DNA from: Siphonodentalium dalli
Taxonomy: Eukaryota; Mollusca; Scaphopoda; Gadilida; Siphonodentaliidae
Reading direction: 5' to 3'
NCBI GenBank assembly: GCA_032622095.1
Contig: CP136061.1
Span: forward strand, 130,028,754-130,092,753
Length of the DNA: 64,000 nucleotides
The notes below the pieces were generated by a model. It did no database searches. It saw nothing but the letters and a program-made list of their open reading frames with translations, and had not been told where the DNA came from. Below, in pieces: positions 1-12,374 of the stretch (position 1 is the first letter of the stretch; each line of letters opens with the position of its first letter). Made by a program: the position numbers and the translations under genes.

Positions 1-647
1 CAATTTGTATGGTGATTCGGCGGGAAAATTGTGGTAATTTCAGGATTGTTTTTCACACTTCCGGCCGAAATATACACAATTTTGCATGTATTTTAATATA
101 TGTAACAAATATAGGATACATACCACATAGTTAATCGATCTACACAATAGCGGACCCATACTACAACTTAGTTTGTCGACAGGGGTGTGGCGAATTATAA
201 GGTGTCCTGAATTTGGAGGGAATTCCCAACTTCCCATGTAAGAAATTCCGATTGGACCACCAGTCATAGCTTCCCAATGTGTACCACTCCCATGTCCCCA
301 TTTTTGATAAGTATTGAAATTATATGGATATTGATATTTGGTAGATGTAGAGCACAGTAGCGTTATATATACTTGTCTCCGAGATTTGTCAAGCGTTGCC
401 CTTTGTGTATACCTGGGACTAAAAAAATATCCGGGATAAATTGCTCTTTGTAGATACCTGGGACTAAAAAGATGAATCTATACTATGGCTAACGCCCGTA
501 GATATCATATTCCACCAGTACAAAACCTGGGAACTTTTTGATGTTCTGACCCGTTCTGACGGGGAACTTTATAACATTGAATAAACATGACGGGAAATAT
601 ATTCTGTGTCAATACCTGTTCCTCAATAATTTACTTCACATTAGGGG
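1..647. other. No gene seen
   Basis: AT-rich sequence with no convincing coding region. Short open frames here have no recognisable motifs or splice context. The phrase 'gatacctgggactaaaaa' occurs twice (near 409 and 456), a small local duplication of about 47 bp spacing. Confidence 0.6.
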
Positions 648-1813
648 GTGGTCCCAGCTCGAGATTGCATGCATGTTTTTTACTTTACTTGTGAGGGCCA
701 ATATCGTAACAAACGTTGCACCAGGCCGATGACAGATTTGTGCTGGAGATGTCAGGAAAACAACTCCAAGATATATAAGTCTGCCAATTTGTCTGAAGAT
801 GAGAAATCAGACACTCTGCGTGTTCAGAAAAGCCATCTTGTTCTCGTGAAATTAGAGAGGTCCTTCTACCGATCACAAGTTGCTGAGTGCAAAGAAATTA
901 TTCAGGCAAATGGACTTGATCTGGGAGTATACCCTGAATGTGATAAGGACATTGCTATCCACTATAGTTTCGATTTTGCACAGCAAATATTTTACCCCAA
1001 TAATCCTCTGCAACCTGGACCAATATACTTCTTAGTACCGATAAAGTGTGCCATTTTTGGTGTATGCTGTGAGGGCTTGCCAAAACAAATGAGCTATTTG
1101 ATCGACGAAGCAAGTATAGTGTTAGTAAAGGATCGAATAGTGTCATCATCTACCTCGACCATTTCTTTAGCCATTATGGCATTGGAGAAAAAAGAAGTGC
1201 ATTTTCACGCTGACAATTTCAGTGAACAAAAAAACCCCGTTATGTCTTATATTATCAGTGTTGGCGTACACTGCATCGCCGCCATGAGAGAGTTGCTATA
1301 CATTTTCTGGTAGCTGGCCACACCAAGTTTGCACCCGATTGGTGTTTTGGGCTGCTAAAGCAGAAGTACGGGAACACAGAGGTGTCATTCTTAAATGATA
1401 TACAGGATGTCGTCAGACAGAGCACAAATGTGGGTGCAAATATTCCACAGCTTGTCGGACGGGAAGATGGGACCCAAATAGTCCCAACTCGTGACTGGCA
1501 GGAAATGTTCGATGGTTATTTCCGCCCACTTGTTGGTATCAAGTCATACCAACATTTTCGAATCGATTGTGCATCACCAGGAATTGTTTTCTATAAAGCA
1601 TCATCACAAGCTGAAGAGAAACAGTTCAGGATGCTCAAGGATACAAGTGTGTTGCCTCCATTTGAGAGGTGTAAACCCATTGTGATGCCTGGGATGGACA
1701 TCACAAGGGCGGCACACCTGCATGACAAAATACGCCCATTTGCTAGGGTGAATGTGAGGGACATTGTCTGTCCACCTCCCAGGATGTTGCAGAAGAGATC
1801 ACATACAGACTAA
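648..1813 (+). pseudogene. Frameshifted DUF7869-type transposon-associated protein
   Basis: The translation carries the landmarks of a family common in cnidarian, mollusc and fish genomes, annotated in Pfam as DUF7869 and probably transposase-related; the family name is from memory. Visible in order: a TDLCWRCQ cysteine motif; HYSFDFAQQIFYPNNPLQPG; an IFGVCCEGLPKQMSYLIDEA segment; HFHADN (usually followed by a C-S-G-Q-N-K-N-like run, here degraded to FSEQKN); AGHTKFAPDWCFGLLKQ; GANIPQLVG; and DKIRPF near the end. The reading frame is broken at least three times. About 1121-1190 reads as family sequence (SNSVIIYLDHFFSHYGIGEK) only in another frame, with return in the A-run near 1187-1192. A further shift near 1300-1310 is needed to join ...ELLY to FLVAGHTKFAP. 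A stop follows at 1811-1813. The first open codon is GTG, so 648 is only where homology becomes visible. It is a decayed copy, unlikely to make protein. Confidence 0.8.
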
Positions 1814-2699
1814 CAATAATTCCTCTATTATTTACATTGCATTAGGGAGTTTATCTTGAAATTATACTGTTATAATTTTGTTGATAGATTAGGATTTCCA
1901 GGATTTATTAGATGTTGATCGTTGTTCAATATGGGTTAAAGATACTGTTCGATTTGAAGACAAATTCGTCATAAGTTCCCAAATAAATTGTCAGTTTACC
2001 AGGCAAAAGAAGCAATTGCAATCACTATCATTTGTCTGACACAATCATTGCGAAGATACTTAAACACATCCGTCAGTTTTATGATGAAATCTAGTTGAGA
2101 ATGAGAACGCTCTTTATTTAAGTGTGGACGCTCTTTATGACATCTTTAACTTATCAGTTGTGTCATTAATTAATACATGATGTAACTAGAATTGAAGCAG
2201 CATATAACACTAATGATTTCAATTAGATTTGCTTATTTGTATTCTCCATAATCGGTTATGAGAAGAATCATAACGATTGTATAGTTTTCGGGAAGTGAGG
2301 GTTATTTTCCATTTCCATGTCCATGTTTCCCAAAACTATTTGAGTAATCATTTATCAGACAAGTGCATGTAATTGTACACAATCTCCCCTTTTCAATACC
2401 AAACATGTTATGCAATGACTTTTATTGATTACTGGTTGCTATGGCATTTTGATTTCCACCATTGTTCCAAATTCTGGCATATTCTGAGAATTTTCAAAGA
2501 AAGACTTTGAATGCGATTTTCTCTGGCCTTTGTCGGTGCCATGCGCAATAGTCGAACTGCCATAACTTTTGACATAAACATGATATCACCATAATTTTTA
2601 CACCACTGGACAGCTCTCTACTTGCCCTCTATGTTTACGTTGATAACTCAAATTTGAAAAATATAGACATGTGACTGGTTTTGATATGGTGGGTCACAT
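1814..2699. other. No gene seen
   Basis: AT-rich intergenic DNA. An 'ACGCTCTTTAT' phrase is repeated at about 2108 and 2128, and similar phrases occur in the 26-31 kb element. No coding or RNA gene is supported. Confidence 0.5.
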
Positions 2700-3280
2700 T
2701 TGTCATTCATTCTGTGGTTTCTGACATCCATACCAACTGTATGGTTTGGGACACTCTTTGTGTGGTTTTGGGCGGTCATTGAATGGTTTGGCAGACTCGT
2801 TATGTGCACGTTGTATGATTTGGAGCACTAATTGGGCGGTTAGGAACACATATTTGGGTACTTTGAGATATCGGTGGGGTGGTTTGGGACACAACATGTG
2901 TGGTTTGGAACACCAGTTGTATAGTTTGTTGCACTAACAGTGTGGTTTGGAACATTCATTTAATTATTTGTGGCACTATAATCGGGTGGATTGAGACATT
3001 ATTTGGTGTTTGGTATGCATGGTTCGGGGTACTATATGTGTGGGTTGGATAGTATTTGCATATGGTCGTAGGCACTATACCTGGCTGGTTAAGGAAACTC
3101 TATGGATGAGTTGCACAGGACACTCTTTCGGAAGTTTGGGACAATATTTGGATTTGTGGTACCCGTTGTTTGGATTTGCATGTTGGTTTTGCATACCAAG
3201 TGGGTGGTTTGTAACTCTCTATATGGTTTGATACATTCGTTATGTGGTTTGGGACACTCATTTGATAGTCAGTGGTTTTG
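2700..3280. repeat. Degenerate ~30-bp minisatellite, TGGTTTGGGACAC type
   Basis: The phrase 'tggtttgggacac' and close variants (tggtttggaacac, ggttcggggtac, tggtttgatacat) recur roughly every 28-35 bp across the interval, e.g. near 2742, 2880, 2905, 2943 and 3247. Copies are heavily diverged, so period and copy number (roughly 15-20) are approximate. The open frames on both strands here follow the repeat and are not genes. Confidence 0.7.
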
Positions 3281-6200
3281 GAAACTATATTATGATGGCA
3301 TATATCACTACTGTTTGGCTATCAATTTATTCGATATGTGAAGATTTAGTGAAAAATCAACAAACTCACTTCAATTGTTGACTTCCGATCGCAATTTTCG
3401 CCGTCATTTTTGAAACATTTTAAAACACTGAATTGACAAATCGTCGGGCTATGACTTAATATTATCGGATTACGATTGTACATCGTGAATGGTGGCACAA
3501 CTATAGCCATTTACGCCTACTGTTTTCATATAAATGAAAAATATATCATGTTACTATACTTCCGTTTGCCATTTTGCCCGCCATTTTGGATTTTTCAGTA
3601 AAATTTTGCATGAACTGACAGGCATAATTATGCCATGGCAACAAGAATAAATCGTTTCTGATGCATTTTTCTGTCACATTTATAACATTGAAGTGAGCGG
3701 GTATATACTCCCTAAAAATGATCTAGGCTATCTTGACTGCCATAATACATTTTACATATATATGCACGGACATCTTTCAAAGTCTAAATAGTTTGAGCAA
3801 ACGTCATAACGAACAAAACAAAAATGGATTAAATGTAATCCTGAGGGACCTTGTTCCCGGACTAAAATTCCAATTTTCACAATGTTTTTTTTTTGCATTT
3901 GTTTACCTAAATATAATGACTTTCCATCAATCAAACACATCAAACTTTAGGATAAGTTATTTTGTGGTCATATATAGCAGTCAGGAAACTCAACTCGGCG
4001 TTTGTAGTCGGCAGATTTGTTGACTAACAAGATTCCAATTTCAACATTTTTTTTTGTACACATTCTTGTCTTTTGACCAAAAAAAAACACAATATTATCA
4101 TAAAATCCATAAATAGTACTTATTTCAAAGAGCTGTAGAAAATGTTTCCCAAGGCGCTTCTCACGTCGAAAACAGCTTATTACCTATTTGTTCTATGTTC
4201 ACTTCAAAATGGAGTCTAAACAACGACTAGAAGATATAGTGGCCTCCGTTTCGGAGCGAGTGTCAAGTCGGTTTTAGATTTATAGGGGGTGACATGGTGT
4301 CAATGTCAACGCTCTAGTTGATCAAATTCCGACATACATACCAAATTTAGACAATACCATTGTTGAAATAAAAAAAATATCATTTGGGTTAGCGTATACA
4401 TAGAACACTTATATGTAATATAATATATGAATTCCAAAATGTCCTGTTAAGATTAAGACCTGTGATATTATATTGTTTGTTCTAAGTGCTAATTCTCCAA
4501 ATATGTCTGTCCCATAGAACAAGAAGGCCATTCTAACGAATTTTAGTTCAATGGTGTCATTTGAACTATTCGTAGTGTAATTAAGTTCCAGTATGTTTTA
4601 AGTGCCAAAATATGCACCCTACCTGCAGTGTTCTTAAAAAAACAGGATTACATTTAATTTATGAATTGTGATGCTTATTTATTCTATTAAAGGAATGATT
4701 TTCCAATCGAACAGTGTTAGAAGTATAGCCATAGTCTTAATAGTTGACCCGTATCGGAGATTCAAACTTTAAAAATCGATTATCTCAAAAACATAAAAAG
4801 TGCACTTAGGACAACCTGGAAATCAGGTCGCGATCTGCTGCCAGCAAACAAACGATCTATAATTTGCCTGCTCCCTTCAAATGTCTGTAGATTGACTGTT
4901 TCCTTCATGTCTATAGATTGACTGCTCACTATAAGCTAGAATTATTGATTCCGCAACTAGTGCAGAAACAATAAAGTTATACACGGCGTTGATCACACGT
5001 TGAATAATTCAGCCGATATTTTGTGGGATCGGTCACGCCACGATTATGACAAGTTCCGCGGAAAATAACATTCGATTCACAACTCTATATCTATATAATT
5101 GTATATGCATGCTTGCCAATTTCAATCACATTCGCTTGCATGGCTCCACATATATAGGTCACAGTGCAATACATATCTCTATTACCAACAACTTGAATAA
5201 GTGTTGGTTTAATTATTTAACGGCGTCCATTTGTGGGTGGAGAAAAAGCAGCGCAGAGGTTAATTCCACAAAGAAGTCACCCAGTGCACGTAGAAATCAC
5301 AGACGCATGGAAGGTGACTGATAAATTGTCCAGATATTTTGGCCTCACACCTCCCCCGAATCCCTAATACCAGTTAACAGATGGGGACGGGAATAGTCCG
5401 AATGCCACTTAACAGAAGGGGCGAACAGTCTGAATTAATGCCGTTAAGAAAATGTGTGACGATGGAAATATAGATTTCACACTTAAATACCATCAATTTT
5501 CTCAATAGTAATCAATCAAACTGTACCCCATTACGAGAACGAGTCCTGGTAGCTACATATTCATATAACTATATGATATCACTAGTACTTTATTTCGACA
5601 CAGTGATGGTCTGGTGCTACGCGTTGATCTGGGAATGCCTGACACGGGCAAAATAGCAACATGCATGGTTAACAGAAAGACAAAAGAAAAAGGTTTAAAA
5701 GTTTTTTTTTTAAAAGAACCAAAAAAAAAACCTCGTGTATCCTGACACCCTGAGATATCAAGTCACTCGCAATCAGTCCGACTACCATGCACTTGAGCGG
5801 AAGTCGATTAATTATTTTCTTACCCGCAGTCAAACCAGCTCTAGATACTTTTTTTAATTCCATGACTCTATCACAGTTTGTGAACACCAGAAAAACAAAA
5901 TATCTTATTTTACATCTGTATTTTTGCAATCCGAAAAGTATTATTATGAACCACATATTATATAACACACATAAACTACGATTGTTAAACGGACATGGTT
6001 CAATCGAAATTGTCTGCGTAATTTGGAAGGAAGTGTAAGATATGTTTAGAAAATCACGAAATATTGATATACCGGCTTCATATACTCTGAAAAATACTTT
6101 CCATGGTCACAGCCCTTTCCCAGATGTTTCAAGTTTTCGCAGAGAAGTGAAAGAAACGCTCTGTATTTCTACCATATTAGGAATAGACTAACACAGAACG

Positions 6201-6529
6201 CCATGCAAATGGCTGGGTGTGTATTGGGGGTGGGGGCAACATCGTGTTCAAATGTGTATTTCGTATGACTTCAAAGTGTTTTTCTGGGACATATCATCCT
6301 TTTAGAATGATTATTCAAGTATTTATCGACAAAGTTCGATATATGCACTGTGACAAATTCAAAAGCGAATATTATTCGGTGTATTTTGGGGCGTAAACCG
6401 CGCAATGTGTCTACACTGGATTTCGTTGGTTTCCCTCATGTCGTCGAGGACATTGTGTTTGCATTGCTTTAAAGTTCCATTACATATAATATTCGTCACT
6501 TCGCATTCACCAGTCTGGCCTATCTTCAT
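3281..6529. other. Long intergenic stretch without a supported gene
   Basis: About 3.2 kb of AT-rich DNA. A 91-codon ATG-initiated frame at 5046-5321 ends in a basic Ser/Arg/Lys-rich tail, but has no splice partners or recognisable domain. At 6170-6215 a phrase 'aggaatagactaacacagaacg' resembles one at 31379-31402, so a diverged dispersed repeat lies here. Homopolymer runs (A, T) are frequent. Confidence 0.5.
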
Positions 6530-7495
6530 TTAAGGGGGAGACGCACGTTTTGCATAAATCACAGTAAATCCAGCCAGAAATGGCAAGTGATTTTCAACAA
6601 AGAATTTCTCTGGATCTATCTGGTGAAAAATCTTGAATTTTACATATGATAATTTTCATTATATATATAATCAGAGCAATTATAAAGAGACAATAGCAAT
6701 AATGGATTTTAATACATTTGAGAGGTTGAAAATATTTGTTTCGTTTCTGTCCCTTTAGGTACCGAGAACTGCCAGAAAAATTTATAATTTCAAACAACAT
6801 GTCAACCATCAAATAGCTTATTGTCTTTACTCCATGAGAGGAGGCTTCATTTGTATCATAATGTTGAGTTAGCTTTTTAATTGCATATTATAGCATCATA
6901 CCCCATGTATTATAATGAAGAATAAAGCAGTCACAAATATGCCAGCCCAATGAAAACAAATGTTCAAATGCGGTGCTGTCCACTCAAGCAGGGAGCAATC
7001 AACAGAAATTAGGCCACAGTGTTAAGAGACATGGTGGTCAGATTTAACTTGGTTATGAACCCATGACCCAGAACTCAACTGAGCCCAATTTTTCAATGAC
7101 CAACAAGCATGGCATGAAAATTCTCAATAATAAAAAAATATTTATGGTAGTTGTCTTTCTGAATGAAGATAATCATTTAATTTCATGAATCAAGAAAAAT
7201 TAAGTCTCCTCTCATGATCTTCAGATATGATATCATGTATATATGAAATGCACTTTCGAAAAAAATCTGTTTTACAGTAGTTCTCGGTACCTGAACACAG
7301 TGAAATTTTAAAGATTTTTCATGCCATAAAAGTAAAGTAAATGAGATTATAATAACCAAATGTCCAATGGTTCTTATGTATGGTACCACAATAATCTCTT
7401 GTACAAAATTTCACAAAGATATTCCTGATAGATTTAGAGAAAATACAGTTTGAAATACCAGGATTTTTTTGGCAAAACGTGCGTCTGACCCTTAA
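6530..7495. mobile_element. Family I inverted-repeat element with TTAA ends
   Basis: The left end TTAAGGGGGAGACGCACG continues GTTTTGC. The right end is the inverse, GCAAAACGTGCGTCTGACCC then TTAA. Internal sequence is also inverted: GGTACCGAGAACT near 6757 matches AGTTCTCGGTACC near 7280, so the arms extend several hundred bases with divergence. TTAA lies at both outer edges (6530-6533 and 7492-7495), the target of piggyBac-type transposases. There is no coding capacity, so it is a non-autonomous (MITE-like) copy of about 965 bp. Confidence 0.75.
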
Positions 7496-7736
7496 CCCTT
7501 GCTATACTGAACGAATTCTCCCATTCAGTTATAAAAGTATACATTGGAATGGTCTATTATTCATCTGAAGATATGTTCAGGAAAAATAAGCAAACTACAG
7601 ATAATAAAAGTGCAGATGGAGTCCTATTTATTGGTGGCAAATGTTCAGCTAATAACTTCGACAACGACTGATATTATCTGAACATTTCCTAAGGGATAAC
7701 TACTCAGCAATGAGTGTTTAGCATAGAAAGGGTAAA
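7492..7736. mobile_element. Family A TTAA MITE, copy A1
   Basis: It begins TTAACCCTTGCTATACTGAA and ends in GCATAGAAAGGGTAAA, the inverse of the start. The centre carries the family's 'TTATCTGAACATTTCCTAAGG' type block and a short hairpin. Family A recurs at about 37.35, 38.82, 48.58, 52.91, 53.72 and 55.60 kb. Its first TTAA is the last TTAA of element I. Confidence 0.75.
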
Positions 7737-7924
7737 TGGTGCCCTGTTCGATTTTACAACAGATAATTCAGGGGGGATTTTCCGGGCACGTATGCCGGAG
7801 TGGGTGGGTGGTCGATGGGACCAACAAACAATTTTTTCCGCAACTCAATTTGTTTTCCCTGCAAGTCGTTTTGACTGTTTTTGCAATGAGTTTGGCTTAA
7901 ACACCATAGAATGTCAATATTAAC

Positions 7925-8105
7925 ATAAATGAACAATTTCATGATGATCAGACAAACAGTATAGCATGTATAGCCCATGCTAATGAATTGAATTTTGAAA
8001 TCCAAGATGGCCGCTGGCAGCCATGTTTTACTTTTTTGGCCGAATGACCCCAAAATGACTCGTTCCTATTTACATGTCAATGTTAACATCCATGACAAAG
8101 AGTAT
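7925..8105. repeat. Solitary monomer of the 'ATCCAAGATGGC' satellite family
   Basis: A single unit with 'aatccaagatggccgctggc', 'ggccgaatgaccccaaaatg' and 'acatccatgacaaa', matching the variant (B-type, 'gctaatg.attgaattttgaaatcc') monomer of the 33.4-36.1 kb array. Confidence 0.8.
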
Positions 8106-8137
8106 GCTCAAAAACTCATATACAGCTGTTTACGGTG

Positions 8138-8345
8138 AATCTCCCCCCCCCCCACAAATTTTGTTTTAGTGTTAAAATGGGTGGGTGTTCAAAAATGGTC
8201 GGGGAAAAACTGCCGAAAACGGAAACCATTTTTGACGCGGGGGTGGGTGGGTCCCAACAAGGGTCGAAATGAAAAAGAAATCAGCATTCGTGCCTGAACA
8301 TTTTTTTCCGACCCCGCCCCCCCCCCCCCCCCCCCCCCGGGTAAT
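8138..8345. repeat. Poly-C tracts
   Basis: Two C-homopolymer tracts (about 8143-8153 and 8317-8338) flank a G-rich stretch with 'gggtgggtggg'. Tract lengths may be unreliable in the assembly. Confidence 0.7.
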
Positions 8346-8614
8346 TCAGAAAATGAAAATTATAGTTGGCATCATCGTAATTCGTATCACCATGAACGTA
8401 TCACGAAAATAAAAAAACAAATCACCCATTAGTAATATTACGAAAACTACCGCAAAGGCTCACAATTTATAACAGTATTTTGGAAAAGCATTGACGCTCT
8501 TTATAAGAAACGATCATTGGATTTTGTTCTAGGCTGACAATCATGAATGTTGCAAAACGTGTTAAAACTTTTGAAAGTCGATATGGCACCAAAGTCTCAT
8601 ATTAGTGGTACAAT

Positions 8615-9430
8615 CCCATATAAAAATGTACCTGGGTAAATCCACCCAGGTTTTTTGGGCCGAAACCCAGGTAAAAATCTATCTACCAAGACATCCACCA
8701 ACCATCAAGACCCCGCGAAACCTGGGTTTTACCATGATTTACCCACCTGAAACTGGATAAAAACCCTGGTATGGGTAAACCTGGGTGTAATTACCCAGGT
8801 GACCACACCCAGGTGTACCCTACCTGGGTGTTTCCCACCCAGGTCTACCCTGGTGTTTCCTACCTGGGTGTTTCCCCACCCAGGTGTACCATGGTGTTAT
8901 TTACCCAGGTGTACCCTGGTGTTTCCTACCTGGGTGTTTCCCATCCAGGTTACCTTGGTGTTATTCACCCAGGTGTACCCTGGTGTTTCCTACCTGGGTG
9001 TTTCCCACCCAGGTGTACCTTGGTGTTATTCACCCAGGTGTACCCTGGTGTTTCCTACCTGGGTGTTTCCCACCCAGGTGTACCTTGGTGTTATTCACCC
9101 AGGTGTACCCTGGTGTTTCCTACCTGGGTGTTCCCCACCCAGGTATACCTTGGTGTTTTTTTTTACGCCGGTGTACCTTGGTGTTTTCTTACCCAGGTGG
9201 ATTTCCCATTGAGATGCACCTGGGTTAGAAAACCCCAAGGTACACCCAGGTAAGGAAACACCAAGGTACACCTGGGCAGGAAAACACCAAGGTACACCTG
9301 GGTAAGAAAACACCAAGGTACACCTGGGTAAGAAAACACCAAGGTACACCTGGGTAAGAAAACACATGGGTAGGAAACACCAAGGAACACCTGGGTGAAT
9401 AACACCAAGGTACACCTGGGTGGGGATACC
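8615..9430. repeat. CCCAGGTGTACC minisatellite in two inverted halves
   Basis: From about 8770 to 9200 a composite 65-bp unit (CACCCAGGTGTACCCTGGTG ... TACCTGGGTG ... TACCTTGGTGTTATT) repeats, with unit starts at 8961, 9026 and 9091. From about 9215 to 9425 the inverse (CACCAAGGTACACCTGGGTA) repeats every 26 bp (9259, 9285, 9311, 9337). The left edge carries CATATAAAAATGTACCTGGG. The unit of 65 bp is not a multiple of three, so several frames on both strands stay open. They are repeat artefacts, not genes. Confidence 0.85.
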
Positions 9431-10590
9431 AAAGTGAAATGATGAGGATGGCAATGAAGTAGATTTTGATGGGATGCAGGGGTATTGTTATCAATGGAGT
9501 TGTTTTAGTATAATAGAACATTAAGGAAACTGATTGTGCAGCAATACAAGTTTATTCAAGGACAACAAACTAACTAAAGATAAAATACATGTATAGAAAC
9601 ACATGTAATATATAAATATATAAACTCATTAAACTGCATGGGTTAAAACTTACTGACAACAAGAGTTGGGTTAAAATTTTGATTAAAAAACACTTGCAAA
9701 GTCCCTCTTCATACATGTATATGGTATGTTAGGCAAGTTACATGTACATGTAGTTGCAATGTATACTAGTACCGGTACATGACATACCGGTGGGCACAAA
9801 AATCATTATTTTAGTTCCAATGTCATTTACCAGAATACATGTACATGTTGTACCTTGCAACTACATCTACAGTGAGGTAGTTTTGTCTCATTTAAACTTT
9901 CTAAATGGGTTTCTCCCTTTGAATGACATAAACTAATGTGAGTATACACATGAGCTGTGGTGTGAAATACACACCAAAAAATTATTTCTTAGTCTGAGGA
10001 CATGTTTCCTGTCATTATCTTACTGCTTACAAATATAGATTTGTAATAATGTGCTGTAATGCTCCAGAAATAGTCATATTTTGTCCTGGTTCATAAGAAC
10101 ATATTATTTCTTAGTGTTAGAAGGACATGTTGTCTGATATTATTTGACTCATAAACCCCCAAATGTACATGTAAACAGAACATTCGGGAAAGAGACACAC
10201 CATCTTTATCCTGTTTTATATCAGTACTAAGTAGCAATATTGATCAGATAGCAAAATATGCTATAAATAGATTTCAGATGGTAGAGATTAAACAATCACA
10301 TTAATTGCACCAACTCGAAACAGTTAACATACCCTGTAGAATACAGACTATGATCAAGGAGGGTGTCACACACACCCCCACCCCGCTTTGGTATGTGATA
10401 TTCAAGCCATTTTCAGGTGGTATGCTATATACATGTACATACCCAATGTTATCTGGTACTAGGATTTCACACGGCAATATAACCGGCATTCACGATTCAG
10501 CAAAAAGGCTAGTATGCAGATATAATAGCAGAAAATTATAAAATTTTTGAGTATTTTCCAGCTTAAACAGACCCAAGTGATATATTTTTA
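9431..10590. other. No gene seen; ACATGTACATGTA-rich
   Basis: AT-rich sequence with scattered palindromic ACATGTACATGT motifs (near 9740, 9838, 10430). A 'TTGAATAAAC' read on the minus strand near 9550 resembles a polyadenylation signal, but no gene leading to it was found. Confidence 0.5.
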
Positions 10591-10599
10591 TCTAATTCA

Positions 10600-11005
10600 G
10601 TCTAATGGCTCTTGATATGTTGATGTTTTGGATACTATTTCAGCAAATGTGAGAAAAAGTGGCTTCTTTGGGGCATCAGCTTGTCTGAAAAATATATCAA
10701 GGTCCCCTAAATCCGATACTACATTTCAGAACAATCCAACCAGTGTCCCATGAAATGGTGGATAATAAACTATCATACCAAATTTAATTCAGATTTGATC
10801 ACACAAACTAAAATTATGATGCGGAAACCAGAAATTAACACGATTCTAAGTCGAAAAAGGGCCATAACTCTCGCAAAAATGAGCGGAGCACACCTATATT
10901 CGAACTTGACCTGTATTTTGGTCTGATAAACTTACATACCACATTTGGTTCAGATATGATCACACAAACTGAAGTTATCATCCGGAAACCTACAATTTTC
11001 AAAGT
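10600..11005. repeat. Dispersed repeat dimer ending in TTATCATCCGGAAACC-type boxes
   Basis: Two related units about 159 bp apart contain CATACCAAATTTAATTCAGA (10776) and CATACCACATTTGGTTCAGA (10935). Each is followed by 'gatcacacaaact' and a 'CGGAAACC' box. A 'GGCCATAACTCTCGCAAAA' block precedes the second. A related copy is at 59.33-59.55 kb in CEP41 intron 3. It looks like a short interspersed or foldback repeat; no coding potential. Confidence 0.65.
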
Positions 11006-11017
11006 TTAAATGTCTAT

Positions 11018-11393
11018 TAGGCGACACCAATTTTTAAGTCTGGTTTACGAACATGTGGGCTGATGTGGGGAGAAAAAAAGTAGATGCAGGAGGGGAAAAA
11101 AATAAAAATAAAAAAAATTGTCCCCCCCCCCCAATTTATATCAAGTAAATCTTGTGAAAAATTGTGAAAAAAAACTTTTCGAATGAAATTCTGAACCAAA
11201 CAAGACATTTCTTGTCATGAAATACATGAAAATATGGATCTGCAAATGATCATAAGCAGAACCGGATGCGACAGCACATGAAAATCAGTACGCGTGTAAA
11301 AAAATTTGGGACAAAAAAGTAAAAAAAAAATTCATGAAATGGAAAAAAAGTTGTAGGTGTTCGTAAACCGGACTTAAAAATTGGTGTCGCCTT
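11018..11393. mobile_element. Family B inverted-repeat element, copy B1
   Basis: Terminal inverted repeats of about 33 bp: AGGCGACACCAATTTTTAAG ... at the left and CTTAAAAATTGGTGTCGCCT at the right. The interior is purine/pyrimidine-biased with poly-A, poly-C and 'agtagatgcaggagg'. The second copy, B2 (18.36-18.74 kb), lies in the opposite orientation, judged by the interior. Confidence 0.85.
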
Positions 11394-11421
11394 ATGTGTA
11401 TATAACTCATATAGCTAACTA

Positions 11422-12374
11422 TTAAAGGTGCTCAATCAGATTCGATGGTCCCCATATAATTAGATTCCAACAACAACATTTTTTTTAGAAATGCTGCTTC
11501 AGTAATATCAGAATCGATTAATTGCCCAAAAATAATGCTAACCACTGTCAACTACATGTATAGTATAAAATCGCCTGATACGTTATATTTATCAACATGC
11601 TGTTCGACGAAGTTTGACCTTATTATCAACACAAAGCCTCTTCATTTTAGAGTTATCCATCTTCATCCGCAATTTGGTCTGAGACCGTCGGCTCGTCAAA
11701 TTTTTCTGGGCCACTATTAAGTATCGATGGTGATAAATATTAAAATTTCAAAAATTGATATCTAATAACTCTGAGCTTTGATACATGTAGGTGGGTCCCT
11801 CGACTTGATTAAAATATTTTTACCCCCCCCCCCCCCCCCCCCCGATTCCATATACATGTATATGTAAATAGCAAATGAGGGGCACTTAATCGGATTATGC
11901 ATCTTTAAACTGTATTTGAATTTAAAGATGCATAATCTGATTAAGGGCCCCCTGAATTAATGCTCGCACATTACTCTTTATTTGGACTTGGGGGGGTAAA
12001 AGATATTTGGTACGAGTCGAGGAACCCACCACCTATCAAAGCTCAGAGTTATTAGATATCAATTTTTGAAATATACTATTTTTCACGATCAAGAATTAAT
12101 AGTGGCCCACGGTCTCGGACCAAATTTCAGATGAAGATGGATAACTCTAAAATCAAGAGGCTTTCTGTTGATAATAAGGCCAAATTTTGTAGAACAACAT
12201 GTTGATAAATAACATATGTCAGGCAATTGTATACTTTAGTTGACAGTGGTTAGCATTATTTTAGGGCAATTAATCAATTCTGATAACGTAACTGAAGCAG
12301 CCTTTCTAAATACAAATGTATGATGTTGGAATCTGATTATATGGGTATCATCGAACCGGATTGAGTACCTTTAA
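11422..12374. mobile_element. Family C foldback element, 953 bp
   Basis: Two long arms of about 470 bp are inverted copies. The left end TTAAAGGTGCTCAATC matches the right end GATTGAGTACCTTTAA. 'TGACCTTATTATCAACA' (11616) matches 'TGTTGATAATAAGGCCA' (12165), and 'CTCTGAGCTTTGATA' (11771) matches 'TATCAAAGCTCAGAG' (12036). A C-tract (about 11823-11843) and a small palindrome 'gcatctttaaa...tttaaagatgc' mark the centre. No ORF of interest. A partial copy is at 37.57-37.92 kb. Confidence 0.85.

Noticed and set aside
5046-5321. 91-codon ATG ORF with basic C-terminus
   Set aside because: No domain, no paralogue and no exon structure; within chance for this base composition.
8771-9521. Overlapping long open frames on both strands (up to 160 codons) in the CCCAGGT array
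   Set aside because: They are three-frame readings of a 65/26-bp repeat; residues repeat with the DNA and there is no independent coding sign.
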